From contig JAIXMR010000027.1 in the NCBI GenBank assembly GCA_025677835.1, positions 124,001-188,000 of the forward strand: 64,000 nt of DNA, written 5' to 3'. The stretch comes from Sporodiniella umbellata (taxonomy: Eukaryota; Mucoromycota; Mucoromycetes; Mucorales; Rhizopodaceae). The stretch's first letter is position 1; the number at the start of each line of letters is the position of its first letter. Position numbers and translations under genes: made by a program. This document shows, in pieces, positions 32,789 through 45,685 of this stretch. A model generated the notes under the pieces. That model was given only the letters and a program-made list of their open reading frames with translations, was not told the DNA's origin and ran no database searches.

Positions 32789-33948
32789 TCATCATATACT
32801 TTTTTTTTTTTTTTTTTTACAGAATACCATAAAAAAAGTTTGTGCACTTGCCTATCTATGTATGTGTAGGCCTACAAAATAAAAAGAACAAAAAAAGTTT
32901 ACTTAAGCCTAAAGTCGATTCTGGCTCCCAAGAAAGGAATAAGGGTTTTTAATGCTTTATATATTTCATACGAAAAGTTTGCATACCACATTATATTAAA
33001 GATTAGGGAACTTTAATGCATGGTTAGCCAGCGGTGTGTGTCTGTGTTGATTTTGGGTTCAGTATAGTTTTTAAATAGAAGGTTGCTACACTTTTGTAAT
33101 TGCTTTTTGCTTCAATAAAAGGCAAATATCAAGGTTATGTTATTGTGTTAATGGGTTTAACAAAAGTAAGCTTTTTCGTTCAGCATTTTTTTTTTTTTTT
33201 TTTTTTTTGAGTTTTTGTCTGTATTAGGTAAACTGGATAAATCGATATTTTTTATTTCAATAAGCCTTTACTCTTTCTTTGTTTTACAAACTATACAGTA
33301 TATCTTTGACTATCCATAATTACTTAATCCGTTACCTTCCTATTGACAGCTAAACTCCCGATTCCTTATTGAATGAAGAGCTCGGTAAACAATAGCTATC
33401 TCACAAAACTCTACTAATTAATCAAATTATGGGATAATAAACAATTTCAGTAGTCTTAATTGATATTTTGAATCCTGAGAAGGAGCTATGGCTTCGAATG
33501 ACTGTAAACAATTTTAAAGCCAAGACCTGTTTTCTGTAGAAATTAAGTTAATGAACATAGATGTGCATGGGCGATAGTAGCTAAGTCTAAAGCCATATTT
33601 TTTCTCTGTTTTGTAGCAGTATGGATCACATAAAAGATAGATAACTGTAAAATTAATGAGGCTGAACGTGATGCGCTTGTTAATCAATCACGCTGTTCAT
33701 CGATTAAAAAAAAAATTAGGCGTGCATTTAACAGCACACTTGATGAAATCCTACACGCTACAGACGATTACAGTAAGTTGCGGCTGTTATACCAGCATAA
33801 GGTTGACTTGGTAGCTTGTTTTATAGCGCTAAACGCTTTTTTTTTTATTTTTTATTTTATTTCGAATAGTGTTTTGACAATCGATTTGCGGCTACTTGGT
33901 TATTTTCAACTGGCCTGTTCTTACCAGGTCATAGTCAAGCTTTATTAG
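32789..33948. other. Intergenic, about 1.2 kb
   Basis: Contains poly-T runs (about 32800-32818 and 33186-33208). A plus-strand open stretch at about 33655-33840 has a protein-like composition (DALVNQSRCSSIKKKIRRAF) and follows a usable acceptor, but it has no start or family. Otherwise nothing is seen. Confidence 0.35.
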
Positions 33949-36900
33949 TTAGTTTAAAATATCAATTGACTCGTTCGAAGGGCGTCGCCCAATGACACAC
34001 GATCCCTGACCTGGAGGAAGGGTTTGGGTTATGGCGGTGCTTTGTGATGAAGGGGGTGTTTCGGATGGGCCATGCGTTGGCTGTTCGTTTTCAGTTTTTG
34101 GAGAGGCTGCTTTTTTTACTCGCGGTTTTCTGCCTTTCTTGGTCGGTAAGCTTAGAAACTTAGAAAGCAGGACTTGGGATTGTTGGATTTGCTTATCCCA
34201 TACCCCTTGATGGCTTTTTGCAAATTCTGTATTTGAAGGCACACCAGAAACATATTGGCAAACTAAGCCACTTTTCTCTGGTGGCATATTGTTGAGCATT
34301 TTCACTGAGTGATCTCTCAAGTTTTCATGCACTACAGGCTTGTTTTGTATTGGCAGCTCATAAGGTGTATTACTTTTATCAACAGTCTCTTGCAACAAAG
34401 TTGTTGGTGCTATAGTTTGAGCGGTAATCGTAGAACTGTTGACCGACTGTGCACTATTGGGAACTGGTATCTGAAGACCTTTGCCTATTCTTAAAAGTTT
34501 GGGCTCATTGTATTCTTTCCATCTCCAAAACTGGGAAAGTACGATGGCAATGTTCTGGTCGAATGCTTTAGTAAATAGTGCCAAAATAGTATTATGGATT
34601 TGCTGATTCTTCATCTGTTCCAAATCGTTTGATATTAAAATATGAAATTTTTGATTCAGCTTCGTAACCATCTGGTTGACTCCTTGCAAAACAAATTTGT
34701 CGTAAAGTATTTTTGAAGTATTAGTTCTACCACAGTCAATCAAATACATCTGAACCGTTTCACAGTGTTTTTCAAAAACACTCGCCATGTTTTCCTTCAG
34801 AGTCTTGGATAGTTCCGCAATTCTTTTTGTTAGCGCTTCTCTTTGAAAAGTTTCTATCAAAGTCTTTTGTGTGCCTTTTGTACTTTGTACAGATGGCGCA
34901 TTTTGCTTCATTTGCATTTTCTCCGTGGCCTTTATATTTTGTGTGTTGTATATGTTTGCCTCGCTATTTTGTTCATCGTCATCAAGTACATTGATGGGTG
35001 ACTGACTACTACCTGGTATAATAACCTTGGATGGAAGCTCGAGTGTTGCTGGGGGCGTATCCATTTGAGACCGCATAGACGTTGAGTTTGGTTGGTCGCT
35101 ACTGTCAAATGCTGTACCTGTCAAAAACTCATGATTTTGTGGTATGACTACTGACGTTTGTTGTTCACTCAAACTATTGGGTTTTTCTTTTTTCTTATCC
35201 CCATTTAACAACTGGCTCTGTAGTTTACAGTGTCAGTAAGACAAAAAAAAAAAAAAAAAAATACCTCTGCAGATCTTTTAAGAGATGGCGATAGTGTTTT
35301 CGTTGTTGTTTCTTGGGCCAAGTTAAGATTGGCGTTATTATGCGAAATATCAGTATCAGCTGCTACAGGTGTTTTGGGTATTAGGAGTCCGGATTGCTTG
35401 GAGTTTACTAAGCGCTCTAAATCCTGTCTACTATAATCTATTCCACGACAAGAGCCATTCCCTACAGCTAGACTAAATGCTTGTTTTGCAGAGGGAAACG
35501 TGTTTTTAAACCGATAAGCTTCAGTTGGTATACTTTGGCCCATGCGGTAAGCACATCCAACGGGTTGTGGGTCTTCTGAATGATCGTCCCAAAATATCGT
35601 AGTGTCTGCCCTAGCCAAGTAAACGTCCGCATTACTCGAGAACAAAGCAACTTGTATTTTTGAATCGACACTATTGAATCTATCTAGATTTTGATCAAGT
35701 GTGCTCGCTTTAGATATACAAACAAATTGAATACCCACAAAAGACAAAAAATTGGCAATCATATCTAGCATGGCTGTCAATGAGCAAACGATAACAATTT
35801 TGTGATTTTTTTCTTTCAATATAGGTAACATTCTGGCTAAAAGTGCTAGTTTCCCAGAGTCTCGTATCATTTCTGCGTACAAATCCACAGAAGGCGCTTT
35901 ATGTCTTTCTACACCTTCTATCAAGTAAGGATGATTGAGCAGCTTGTTAAAAAATACATTCTTGTCTTTTTCCTCGACATGAATTGCTTTTCTTGCGAGT
36001 TTTTTGCAAATTTCAATTTGCAGTGGTGTCAAAGACACCGGGATAACTGTTTCCTGTTTTGTGGGTATTGCATTCAAGACGTCTTGTTTAGTTCTCTGTA
36101 TCAGCTTAGCTATAAAGGGGTTTTCTATAGGTAACAAAGGATGTCCGCCATATACAGGTGGGTCGCTAGATACATATCTATCCCATAGGATCAAAGTGTC
36201 TCGTCGATAATCTTTTGTTTGTTCAAGACAGGCTTGGTGGTTTTTGGTCAGTTCTGGCGGTACGTCGATAATTAAAGTTGCCCAAGAAAGATTCTTGAGC
36301 TCCTGTGCTTTTTGAGCATACTCAAACGCAAGCACAATTACATTAAATTCCGGTTCACCATTTTTACCAAACATCTCGTGTCTCAAGGCAAGTTTCCAGC
36401 TGTCGTTGTCATTAAAGCAAGGTACGCAAACTAGATCGCTGGCCCATCGTTCTAGTTTTAGAATCCAGCCAGGGATGGCTTTGTTAGGAACAACTAGGAG
36501 AGAGGGGCCGGTGCCAAACTTTTTGGACAAAACGTTCATAAATGCAATGGCTTGAAATTTTTTTCCCAGCCCTGCCTCATCAAATACAACACAAGAAGCT
36601 TTTTGATGCCAAAACCATAGAAGGTAGCTGTATAAAAAAACGAAAAAAAAAAAAGTTTGGTTACTTGATTACACGAAGATGGTACTTGGTGCAAACATAC
36701 TTGAGTCTTTCTATATGATGTTTTGTCAGTTGGAAACCATGCTTGGAGTCTTCTTGTGTTTGTATAGGGCAGAAGAGATTTTGTCGAAGCCTTTGTAGGT
36801 CTTTATCGTTTAAAGCTTTGGGCGGCTTAAAATACTCTTTTTTTCTTCGGTAAAGAGCCTTTATATATCCTCCATAAACTTCTGAGTTGTCTTTCGAAGG

Positions 36901-38564
36901 CGGTGTATCCCAAAAAGCTAATGGCTAAATAAGAAAGTGTTTCACTTTTTTTTTTTTTTTTTTTACCATCTTTGTACTCCATCAATGGATAGACTACAAA
37001 AATTTCCGTGATATTGTTTCCCTTCTGTCGGACATCCAAGATTCTGTCGGGTATAACATATTTGGAAGGGAAAAGCTCTTTATTGGTAGAAGCTGATGTG
37101 TCTTGGTTTGCTAAGAAGATAGACAATACGTCAGGGTATTTGGTCTCTATTAATTTCAAGTCGATCCAGTCGAGCTGACGATAAGACCTATTTTTCCACT
37201 TTACAAGAAGTTCAGTTTTTTCGCGAGTTCTATGGGACAGTATGGTATCAAGAGAGTAACTCTTGAATGCTATACAACCAGGGCATTCTTCTTTGACTCT
37301 GCATGTTGTACTAAACACCCCCGTACAAGTGATGCATCGAAACACAGGATCATCATAGTTTATTGCATCTGTCTCACTACACATGCGGCACATAAACGAG
37401 GTTAAATTAAAAGATTGTCGATCTTTCCGGCACGCTTTGTGGCAAGCAAAAGAGCATCCCAAACAGAAGAGAAAATCGGAATGTGTTAAGGATGTGTTGT
37501 TTTGGGTTTCGTCGGGATAGAGCTCTTGGTGACACTCAAAGCAGATACGAGAGTGTAGCTTTATACAATCTAGGGGTATAGTTGATTGATTCACCATGGA
37601 TTTTTGATCAGATTTTTTGTTGGTGATAGCATAAAAGGCACTGTTAGTGGAAGGCTGAGAAAGTCGAATTCGCCCTAAAGAAACGGCTTGAGGGGAAGTA
37701 GTAGGAACAGCAGTGTTAAGTGATATAGATCGTTTCTCAGTAGGCATGCCGCTGTTATTGTTGTTGTTTGATATTCCAATTTGAAGAGACGCGCTATCTT
37801 TCATGTTTTCTGAGGATATAGGAGTATTCCAGGGGTTGGCTTTGTCGGTGCTCTTTTTTGAAAGAGGCTCTGCGCTAGTGTTATAGGATTGGTTCTGAGA
37901 TGCCGCAAGCGATTTGCTGGACGATGCGTTGGTCGATTCATGAGGTGAGATTCTAGAGGATGATTTAAAGCTAGAATGAGGTTCTGGCGTCGATAAAGCT
38001 AGACCTGAAATAGGTAATTGAGAAGGAGTATTTGGAAAAACCGTGTTTGAAACGCTACTTTTTAGTGGTTGTGTTTTCTTTGTGCTTTTAGTTTTTGAAG
38101 CTGCAGAGTGAAGGTGTTTGTTTGTTGATTTTGCAAGTGAATTATGACTTGTTTTTTTCTGGGTGTTGGCAAGTTTTTTATTTTCAGAATTTTTAAATGC
38201 TTCCAATTCGAAATCTTCAATGAGTTGGTAGTACCTTTTTCTTAAGCGATTGGCCGGGATCTATTTGAAGTTAAGCATTAAAGGGTTTTTATTTGTATTT
38301 GTGTCGATTTTCAGGGGATTTGACACTTACCAAAGCTGTTTGATCATTCCAAAACTGCACATTGTAGAAAACGCTGCCTATGGCAGACGTTTCACGATTT
38401 AAAATCTGTTTGACAGAGGCTTTAAAGTACCATTTTTGCTTGCTAATTTTTTTGATAGGTCTGTATTTAGCAAGTAGATCCTTTTATGTAGGGTAATTAA
38501 TGATGACGCAGAAAACAAATCAAAGCAAACTTACCTTTTCAGATATTTTATGATACTCTGTCAT
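33949..38564 (-). CDS. CHD/Mit1-like chromatin protein with degenerate SNF2 ATPase
   Basis: Six exons: 38564-38535, 38480-38331, 38260-36967, 36917-36701, 36627-35265 and 35217-33949, giving 1440 residues. Order: an N-terminal tudor/chromo-like module (residues about 10-75), a disordered Ser-rich linker, PHD-type zinc clusters starting RICFECHQELYP (about 299-395), a chromodomain-like stretch (LLVKWKNRSYRQLDWIDL), the SNF2/helicase region (about 565-900) and a low-complexity tail with helices. The layout recalls CHD/Mi-2 proteins such as fission yeast Mit1 of the SHREC silencing complex. Walker A reads DEAGLGKKFQ, where active enzymes have GLGKT. The DExH box is replaced by IIDVPPEL. Motif III (LTGTP) is not recognisable. 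Motif VI survives as YRMGQ. It is therefore probably not an active translocase. It is divergent from the chitin synthase gene. The acceptor of intron 3 was placed at 36918-36919 to keep the frame. Confidence 0.8.
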
Positions 38565-38746
38565 GAATAGCCTTTGAATCCAGCAGAAAAAAATAAAATA
38601 AAAAAAATTTAAGGAAAAAACCAAAAAAAACCAAAAAAAATTACAGAACAATGCAGTGCAATAGCCGGCCAATAATAGCCCTGACTGAGACTATTATTGT
38701 GTAACTAAAAATCAAAGGTTCTAGGTCAGAGATGCAAATATAACTT

Positions 38747-38777
<31 letters not shown>

Positions 38778-39063
38778 TTTTTTCAGTCAGTCAGTCAACC
38801 ACCCTCTGCCCCAGAGCTTAAGCTGGACCAAAAAAGTAGATGTGTTTATAAAAATAGAGTCGAGAGAACCAGTGCGATTCCCCGCCCCCTTTGGGTAATA
38901 ACGATAAAAAGGCTTAAAAAGATATTTTTAAATTGTCAATGGTCGCACCAAAAATATTTAAGGAGTTTTTATTTTGAAAGTTTTTATATATTTTTTAATT
39001 TTTCAGTATTTTTTATTCTTTTTTTGTTTTTGTTTTCTCTTTTCTTTCCTTTAGTAACTGAGG
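38565..39063. promoter_or_regulatory. Divergent promoter region of the CHD-like and chitin synthase genes
   Basis: About 500 bp separate the two start codons. The region holds A-tracts, an inverted poly-T/poly-A stretch near 38743-38785 and a CAGT tandem (CAGTCAGTCAGTCA near 38785). No classical TATA position could be fixed. Confidence 0.4.
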
Positions 39064-42000
39064 ATGCAAGACGATACACGTATAGATTTACTCAGTTTAC
39101 TGGGTTCGTCTTCGTCGGCACCCACAGAAGATAACATTACTTATCTCCTGCAAAGTCGATTTAAACGTAATCAGCCCTACACCCGGCTGGGGCATTCTAC
39201 TTTGATTGTCGTCAACCCCTATCAACCTTTGGAAATCCTGAACGATGTGACATTAAATACCTACGCAGATATTGGCTATAGAAACATTGCAGAAAACAAA
39301 ATATTTATGCAGCCTCATGTATACGACCTTGCTGCCCGAGTCTACTTTCATATGCGAAGAACAGGAGAAGATCAGAGCATTATATTAAGGTAAGCAATCA
39401 CAGGTCGGGGTTGTTGAGAAGAACCCGGAAAGTTAAATTATTTTTATTTGGAAAGTCATTAAAATTTTTATTTTTATTTTTTTCAAAAGTGGCATTACCG
39501 GCTCTGGTAAGAGTACGACCCGCACACATCTGCTCAACCAATTACTGCTATTATCCACCCACTCCAAGAAAGAAAACAAGCTTGGTTTGCAGATCAAAAA
39601 TGCGCAGGTGATCCTAGAGGCCTTTGGTCATGCGAAAACAACACAGAACAACTCAGCCTCCAAGTTTGGGTCATTCCAAGAACTTCAATTTTCTGAAAGA
39701 GGACGCATTCTGGGCATAAAGACATTAACCTATGCATTTGACAAGTCACGTATGACAGAGATACCCAAGGATGAACGTACATTCAATGTCTTTTATTCTC
39801 TTTTGGCTGGTACGAGCGTGGATGAACAGACGGCGCTGCACATCAATTTCGCTCCCGACTCATTTCATTATCTTTCTCAATCCAAAATTATTCGACAGCC
39901 TGAGGACGAGATGGCCTTTGGGGAGCTCAAGAGCGCACTCAAAGTGTTTGGGTTCAAAGCCAAGCAAGTAACACAGATATTTCAACTTCTTTCCACCATT
40001 CTGCATATCGGCAACATCCAGTTCCAAAACGACGGCGACTCGCTACAACAGGAGGCCTGTGTGGTCCGCAACAGAGAAACGCTAGAGGTGGTTGCTGTCA
40101 TGCTGGGTGTCTCGCCTTCCAAACTGGAGCAATCTCTGACATACAAACTAAGGCTGATTCGCAAAGAACTCTGTACCATGTTTCTGGACACACAAGGGGC
40201 AGCCGAACAGAGAGATGCGTTGGCTAGAGCCCTGTACCATGTGCTCTTCTTATGGATTGTGGAGTCGGTGAATAACAAGCTGTGTTACAGTACTGAGCCC
40301 GCGAACTTTGTGGGCATTCTGGACCAATTTGGGTTTCAGAATTTCAAATCAAATGGGTTTGAAGTGTTCTGTGCCAACTTTGCCAACGAACGGGTACATC
40401 AGTTTATGGTAGATCAGCGATTCAACACACAAGATGGGCTGAATGCACTTATGCTTAGAGACGGAGTGCCTTTACCTTTGATTAGCACCGTCGATAACTC
40501 AGCGTGTCTTGAACTGTTAGTGGGCAACGAAAGAGAGCATAACAACACCCGTGGCAAGAGCAAGTCCTCTGCTGCCCTGGGTTTGACAGGTATCGTGGGT
40601 ATCCTGGACCGTGACTGTGCCAAATATCAAACAGGAGCCACGGATGCTACTAACGCCAACTTTTTGAGCAATCTCCAGCGCACACACGGCACGCATGGCT
40701 CGTTTTCCAAGTCTGCCCATGCCTACTCATTTGGCATCAACCATTTCTCGGGTACAGTTCATTACACTGTTGACTCATTCCTGGAAAAGAATCTGGACGA
40801 TCTCTCGCCCGATTTTGTCAGTCTTTTGCGCGACAATAGCACCAATACATTCGTTTCTAATCTGTTTGAGAGCACAGCCATGGCTACCGAATCCCACCCC
40901 AAGGATGACCGAACGATTGTCAAAGCCCAGCTGTCTTCGAAACCGATGCGAGCACCGAGTATGAAGAAGCCCAACAAACGCCGTGACGAGGATGAAGATC
41001 CTAGTAAACAAAAAGCGATCCGCGACGCTGAAGACGCTTACCAGAACATGCAAGTGACGACCGTCATGGACCAGATCTATATGACCATGCGTGACCTGTT
41101 TTATTCCATGGCTGAGACCCGCATCTACCAGATTATCCATCTCCGGCCCAACGATACCCAGACACCCGACAGTTTTGACCTTAAACGCATCAAGGCTCAA
41201 ATCCGTGCCTTCCTCCTGCCCGATCTCACCTTACGTGCCTCGGTCGAGTACGCCAACTACTTGACCTTTAACGAATTCCTTGTGCGTTACGAACGTCTGG
41301 TCGGCTCTCTCCAGATCGATCCTTCTAAACCCGAACGCGATCAGGTTCAGGACGTGCGAGCTATCATGAACTGGGCTGAGCCTCAAGCCTGTTTAGGTCA
41401 TGAAATGATCTGGCTGGCTTACGATACCTGGAAAGACCTTGAAGACGGCCTTCGTGCAGCCGAAAAAGAACTTAGAGAACGCGCCAAAGAAGTCAAACAA
41501 CCCCTGGATTCTCCCTCAATGGCTGGCTACTATCAAGAAAATCAAGACCGTCTGTTACCTCATATGACTTATGCCGATCCTATGGGCTTTGAAGACGGGG
41601 CTAGTTATGCAGATAGCGAAGACGGTCTCAAACGTGATATGGAAGGAAGTCAATGGGGCGAAGAATCAGAATGGGGGGGCATGAAGATTGCTGAAGGGTA
41701 AAGTATTCTTTATATATGTATATTTAGAGTGGCTGTACTCAACTGAAAATCTAGTTTTGGACCCAACATGGATATGAGTAAAATGGTGGAAGATTATCAG
41801 CCACCGCAATACGAGTCTGTGGAAGAAGTGCCTATTACACGCCTTCGTATCTGGTGGGTTCGTTTTGTTTGGCTGATGACCTGGTGGATTCCTACACCCT
41901 TCTTACGGTGGTTTGGCAAGATGAAGCGTGAGGATGTCCAGATGGCTTGGCGAGAGAAAGTGACGCTCTGTATTATTATCCTGTTATTCTCTGGGTTGAT

Positions 42001-44911
42001 TATTTTTATTATCGTCGGTTTGGGCGAGGTCATGTGCCCAGGCACAAAATACATGTACTCGACTGCCAATGTGAAAGCGCACTCGACTGTGGACGATATG
42101 TACATGAGTGTCCGTGGGGTGGTGTACGACATGACCAAGTTTTCAAAGCAACAACACGGCACGACTGGCTATGTGGCTAGTCAGGATCTGATGTTACAAC
42201 TTGCAGGCTTAGATGTCTCTGCCTCCATCCCTCCTCCTCTAACCGTAGCTTGTGCCGGACTAGTGACAGCCAACACGATCCAGATCATGCCCAATATATC
42301 GACGACGATGGCCAGCTTTGTTCACTACTCAGGAGCTCAAACCACTTTGCCGACCTCTGCACGACTTTCTGATCCTGAGTGGTATTGGAATTGGTTCCTA
42401 CCTTCGTTAAACATGTACAAGAAGGGCAAGGTCGTGGTTCCAATCAAGGATCTTGCAGCAGACTACAACGGCTGGTCCCGCTTGGCATTAGGCATTAACG
42501 GCAGAGTGTACGATATCACGGACTACAAGACCACGGCCGATACCTATCATATGTCGGACAGCACCTATCACTTTCTGAACCCAGTAATCGAAGAGATCTT
42601 TACCCGTTTCAGTGGCACGGACGCCACCGAGCAATGGAATCAGTACAAAGGCAGCATGACGCCAGAGCAACAAGCCCAGAACATGGCTTGTCTTGATAAT
42701 TTCTTCTATGTTGGTGATGTGGACTTGCGAGAGAGCGCGAAATGTATGTTTACAAACTACTTTTTGTTGGCCTGTGCCATTCTGATGGCGGCTGTGACCG
42801 TTATCAAGTTTTTGGCTGCGCTACAGTTTGGTAGTGCACCTACACCGGAAGACCATGACAAGTTTGTGATCTGTCAGGTACCGTGCTATACGGAAGACGA
42901 AGAATCGCTTCGAAAGACAATTGACTCCTTGACCGTGATGAACTACGATGACAAACGCAAGTTGCTGTTTATTATTGCCGATGGTATGATTATGGGTAGT
43001 GGTAACGACCGACCGACGCCTCGAATCGTATTGGATGTCTTGGGATATGACACCAAGAACGATCCAGAGCCATTGATGTTCAAGTCGATTGGTGAAGGCT
43101 CAAAGCAACTGAATTACGGCAAGGTTTACTCTGGTCTGTATGAATGCGAAGGTCACGTGGTGCCTTATGTAGTGGTAGTCAAAGTAGGTAAAGCCTCAGA
43201 ACGCGCTAAGCCTGGCAATCGTGGTAAGCGAGATTCGCAGATGATCTGTATGCAGTTCTTGAACAAGGTGCACTTTGACAGCGAAATGACACCCTTGGAG
43301 CTCGAAATGTATCACCAGATCAAGAACGTGATTGGCGTCAATCCTTCGTTTTACGAGTACGTGTTGATGGTGGATTCTGATACTGAAGTGTTTCCAGACG
43401 CGCTGAACCATATGATTTCTTGCATGCTTCACGATGGACGTATCATCGGTCTCTGTGGCGAAACAAAGGTGGGTAACGAAAACGATTCATGGACGACGAT
43501 GATCCAAGTGTACGAATATTACATTTCCCATCATTTGGCCAAAGCGTTCGAATCCTTATTTGGCTCCGTAACGTGTTTGCCTGGTTGCTTCTGTATGTAC
43601 CGTATCCGTACACCTATCAAGAACGAGCCGCTCATCATTTCACCCAAAGTGATCCACGATTACTCTGACACTCATGTTGACACCCTGCACAAGAAGAACT
43701 TGCTCCATCTGGGTGAGGATCGTTATCTGACCACGTTAATGATGAAGCATTTCCCCCAACACAAGATGAAGTTCACCCCGCACGCTTTCTGTCGTACGGT
43801 GGCTCCTGACCGCTGGCCTGTCTTGCTCTCCCAACGTCGTCGCTGGATTAACTCTACCATCCATAACTTGCTCGAGGTCGTACTACTGCCCGACCTCTGC
43901 GGTTTCTGCTGTTTCTCAATGCGATTTATCGTGCTGGTGGATTTGATTGGTACACTGAGTTTACCTGTGTCCGTGGTCTACTTGGTATATCTGATTTACG
44001 TGATCGCGTCCGGTTCAGGGCCTATTCCTATCCTGGCCTTGGCTATGTTGGCAGGTGTTTACGGTCTACAGGTACTGCTGTTTGTACTGAAGCGTCAATG
44101 GCAACATATCGGATGGATGTTCTTCTATATCCTTGCTATCCCTGTCTTTTCCTTCTTTTTGCCCATTTACTCGTTCTGGCACTTTGACGATTTCTCATGG
44201 GGTAATACGCGTGTGGTCGTAGGAGATAACCAACAAAAGAAGATCATTGTTGCGGACGATGAAACGTTTGACGAAAAGATGATTCCTTTGAAGAAATGGA
44301 GCGTGTATGAACAAGAACTATGGGAGATGGGATCCACTGGCAGTAAAGAGACCAAACTAACCGGACATACCTATAAGAGCCATCAAACCTATGGTTCAAA
44401 GAACGCCTCAGCCTATTACAATACCAACACCCACGGTGGCAGTCAAGCAGGCGATTATGATTACTATCGCGACTCCAGCCCTTACGAACACCAACGCCAG
44501 TCAAGGTCTGGAGGCTATACAGGCTCAGTGATGGGTGGATCCGAGTATGGAGCAGCGGCTACGCAAGATTTCATGATGACTGCGCCCATGATACGACCCC
44601 CTCACGCTATGTCCGTACATAGTTATGGACCGGAATATCAAGACATGACCTACGATATGCCGATGCGACCTACCAGCCAGTTCTCTATTCCGATGTCACA
44701 AGGCGGCATGCAACCCATGTTACCTCCCGGTTTCCCTACCGATGATGAAATTCTTTCTGAAATCAAAAATATTCTTCAAACCGCCAATCTGATGAGTATC
44801 ACTAAAAAACAAGTCCGAGAACAATTGACTGCCTTCTTTGGCTTTGACATGACTCCCAAGAAAGAGTTTATTAATTCTAGCATCGAATACATCTTACAAG
44901 GTCAACTTTAA
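39064..44911 (+). CDS. Chitin synthase with N-terminal myosin motor (class V/VII type)
   Basis: Three exons: 39064-39389, 39490-41697 and 41755-44911, giving 1896 residues. The N-terminal 840 residues form a myosin-like motor with the P-loop SGITGSGKST (about residue 109) split by intron 1 and a conserved SASKFGSFQELQFSERGRI. Then come two TM segments, a cytochrome-b5-like domain (VRGVVYDMTKF), more TMs and the chitin synthase GT2 core with GEDRYLTTLMMKHFP and the signature QRRRWINST (about residue 1543). A cluster of TMs and a DEK-type C-terminal domain close the chain. These enzymes polymerise GlcNAc at the plasma membrane and the motor domain helps localise them at growing tips. The TAA at 41699-41701 is not a gene end: a GT-AG intron with matching phase 2 joins motor and synthase. 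Codon use is visibly more GC-rich than in neighbouring genes. Confidence 0.95.
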
Positions 44912-45640
44912 AAGCAAAACAAATACATACACAATTCCCTTCAACCCCCTCTTTTTTTTTTTTTTTTCATGACATTTTCTATATACACACAATGCACACT
45001 TCACAAACAAAAATCTGTAAAACAAAAAAATACACACAACAAATAAAGAAAAAAAAAAATAAAGGCATTTCTTTACTTCACTACGTGCACAGACAACTTG
45101 ACCCTATATGTATGTCATGGGGCTTGTTTCCTTTATTCTGTCTTTTCGTTTTAAGTTTGATCACTCATTATCATTCTTTGACAGTGTGTATCATCTGTTT
45201 AAGTGAGCGTATAAGACATCATCTACAAAACAACAACCAATAAAAAAAGAGGGTGATCGCTCTCTTTACTGATATTTTTCTTTACCTCTTTATACGACCT
45301 GTGTTTTGTTTATCCTCTTTTCTAGGCGTATTGTTTTTTATTTATGACTTTACTGAGAAATAAAAAAGTTTAAGCACAGTCTGTTTACTTTGCCACAAAA
45401 ATTGTGTAAAATCATGTGGGACTTTAACCCAAGTTTCACATATACACAGTGGCATCATTCCCACTTGTTGATAAGGTTTTTTTTTTCCTTTTGGGACAAA
45501 AGTTTGTTGTTCTGTGTCTGCTTATTTATTCTCAATTTCTTTTTTACAATCTCTTTACTTTTTCTTTTTTTTTTTTTTTTTACTTGATAGAAAGATGGTA
45601 AAAGAAAATGGTCAATGATTGAGTTGTATTGATAACAGAG
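44912..45640. other. Intergenic, no gene seen
   Basis: 3' flank of the chitin synthase gene with T-rich and CA-rich stretches and poly-T runs near 44951-44967 and 45567-45581. The ORFs at 44992-45243 and 45390-45587 are low complexity and not called. Confidence 0.45.
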
Positions 45641-45648
45641 TATAAATA
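45641..45648 (+). promoter_or_regulatory. TATA box
   Basis: TATAAATA lies 45 bp upstream of the ATG at 45686. Confidence 0.45.
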
Positions 45649-45685
45649 GAAAACAGTCAATAAATCTTGTAATGGTACTGAAGAG

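Noticed and set aside
41698..41754. Separate myosin and chitin synthase genes
   Set aside because: The stop at 41699-41701 lies inside a GT-AG intron with matching phase 2; splicing gives the known fused architecture.
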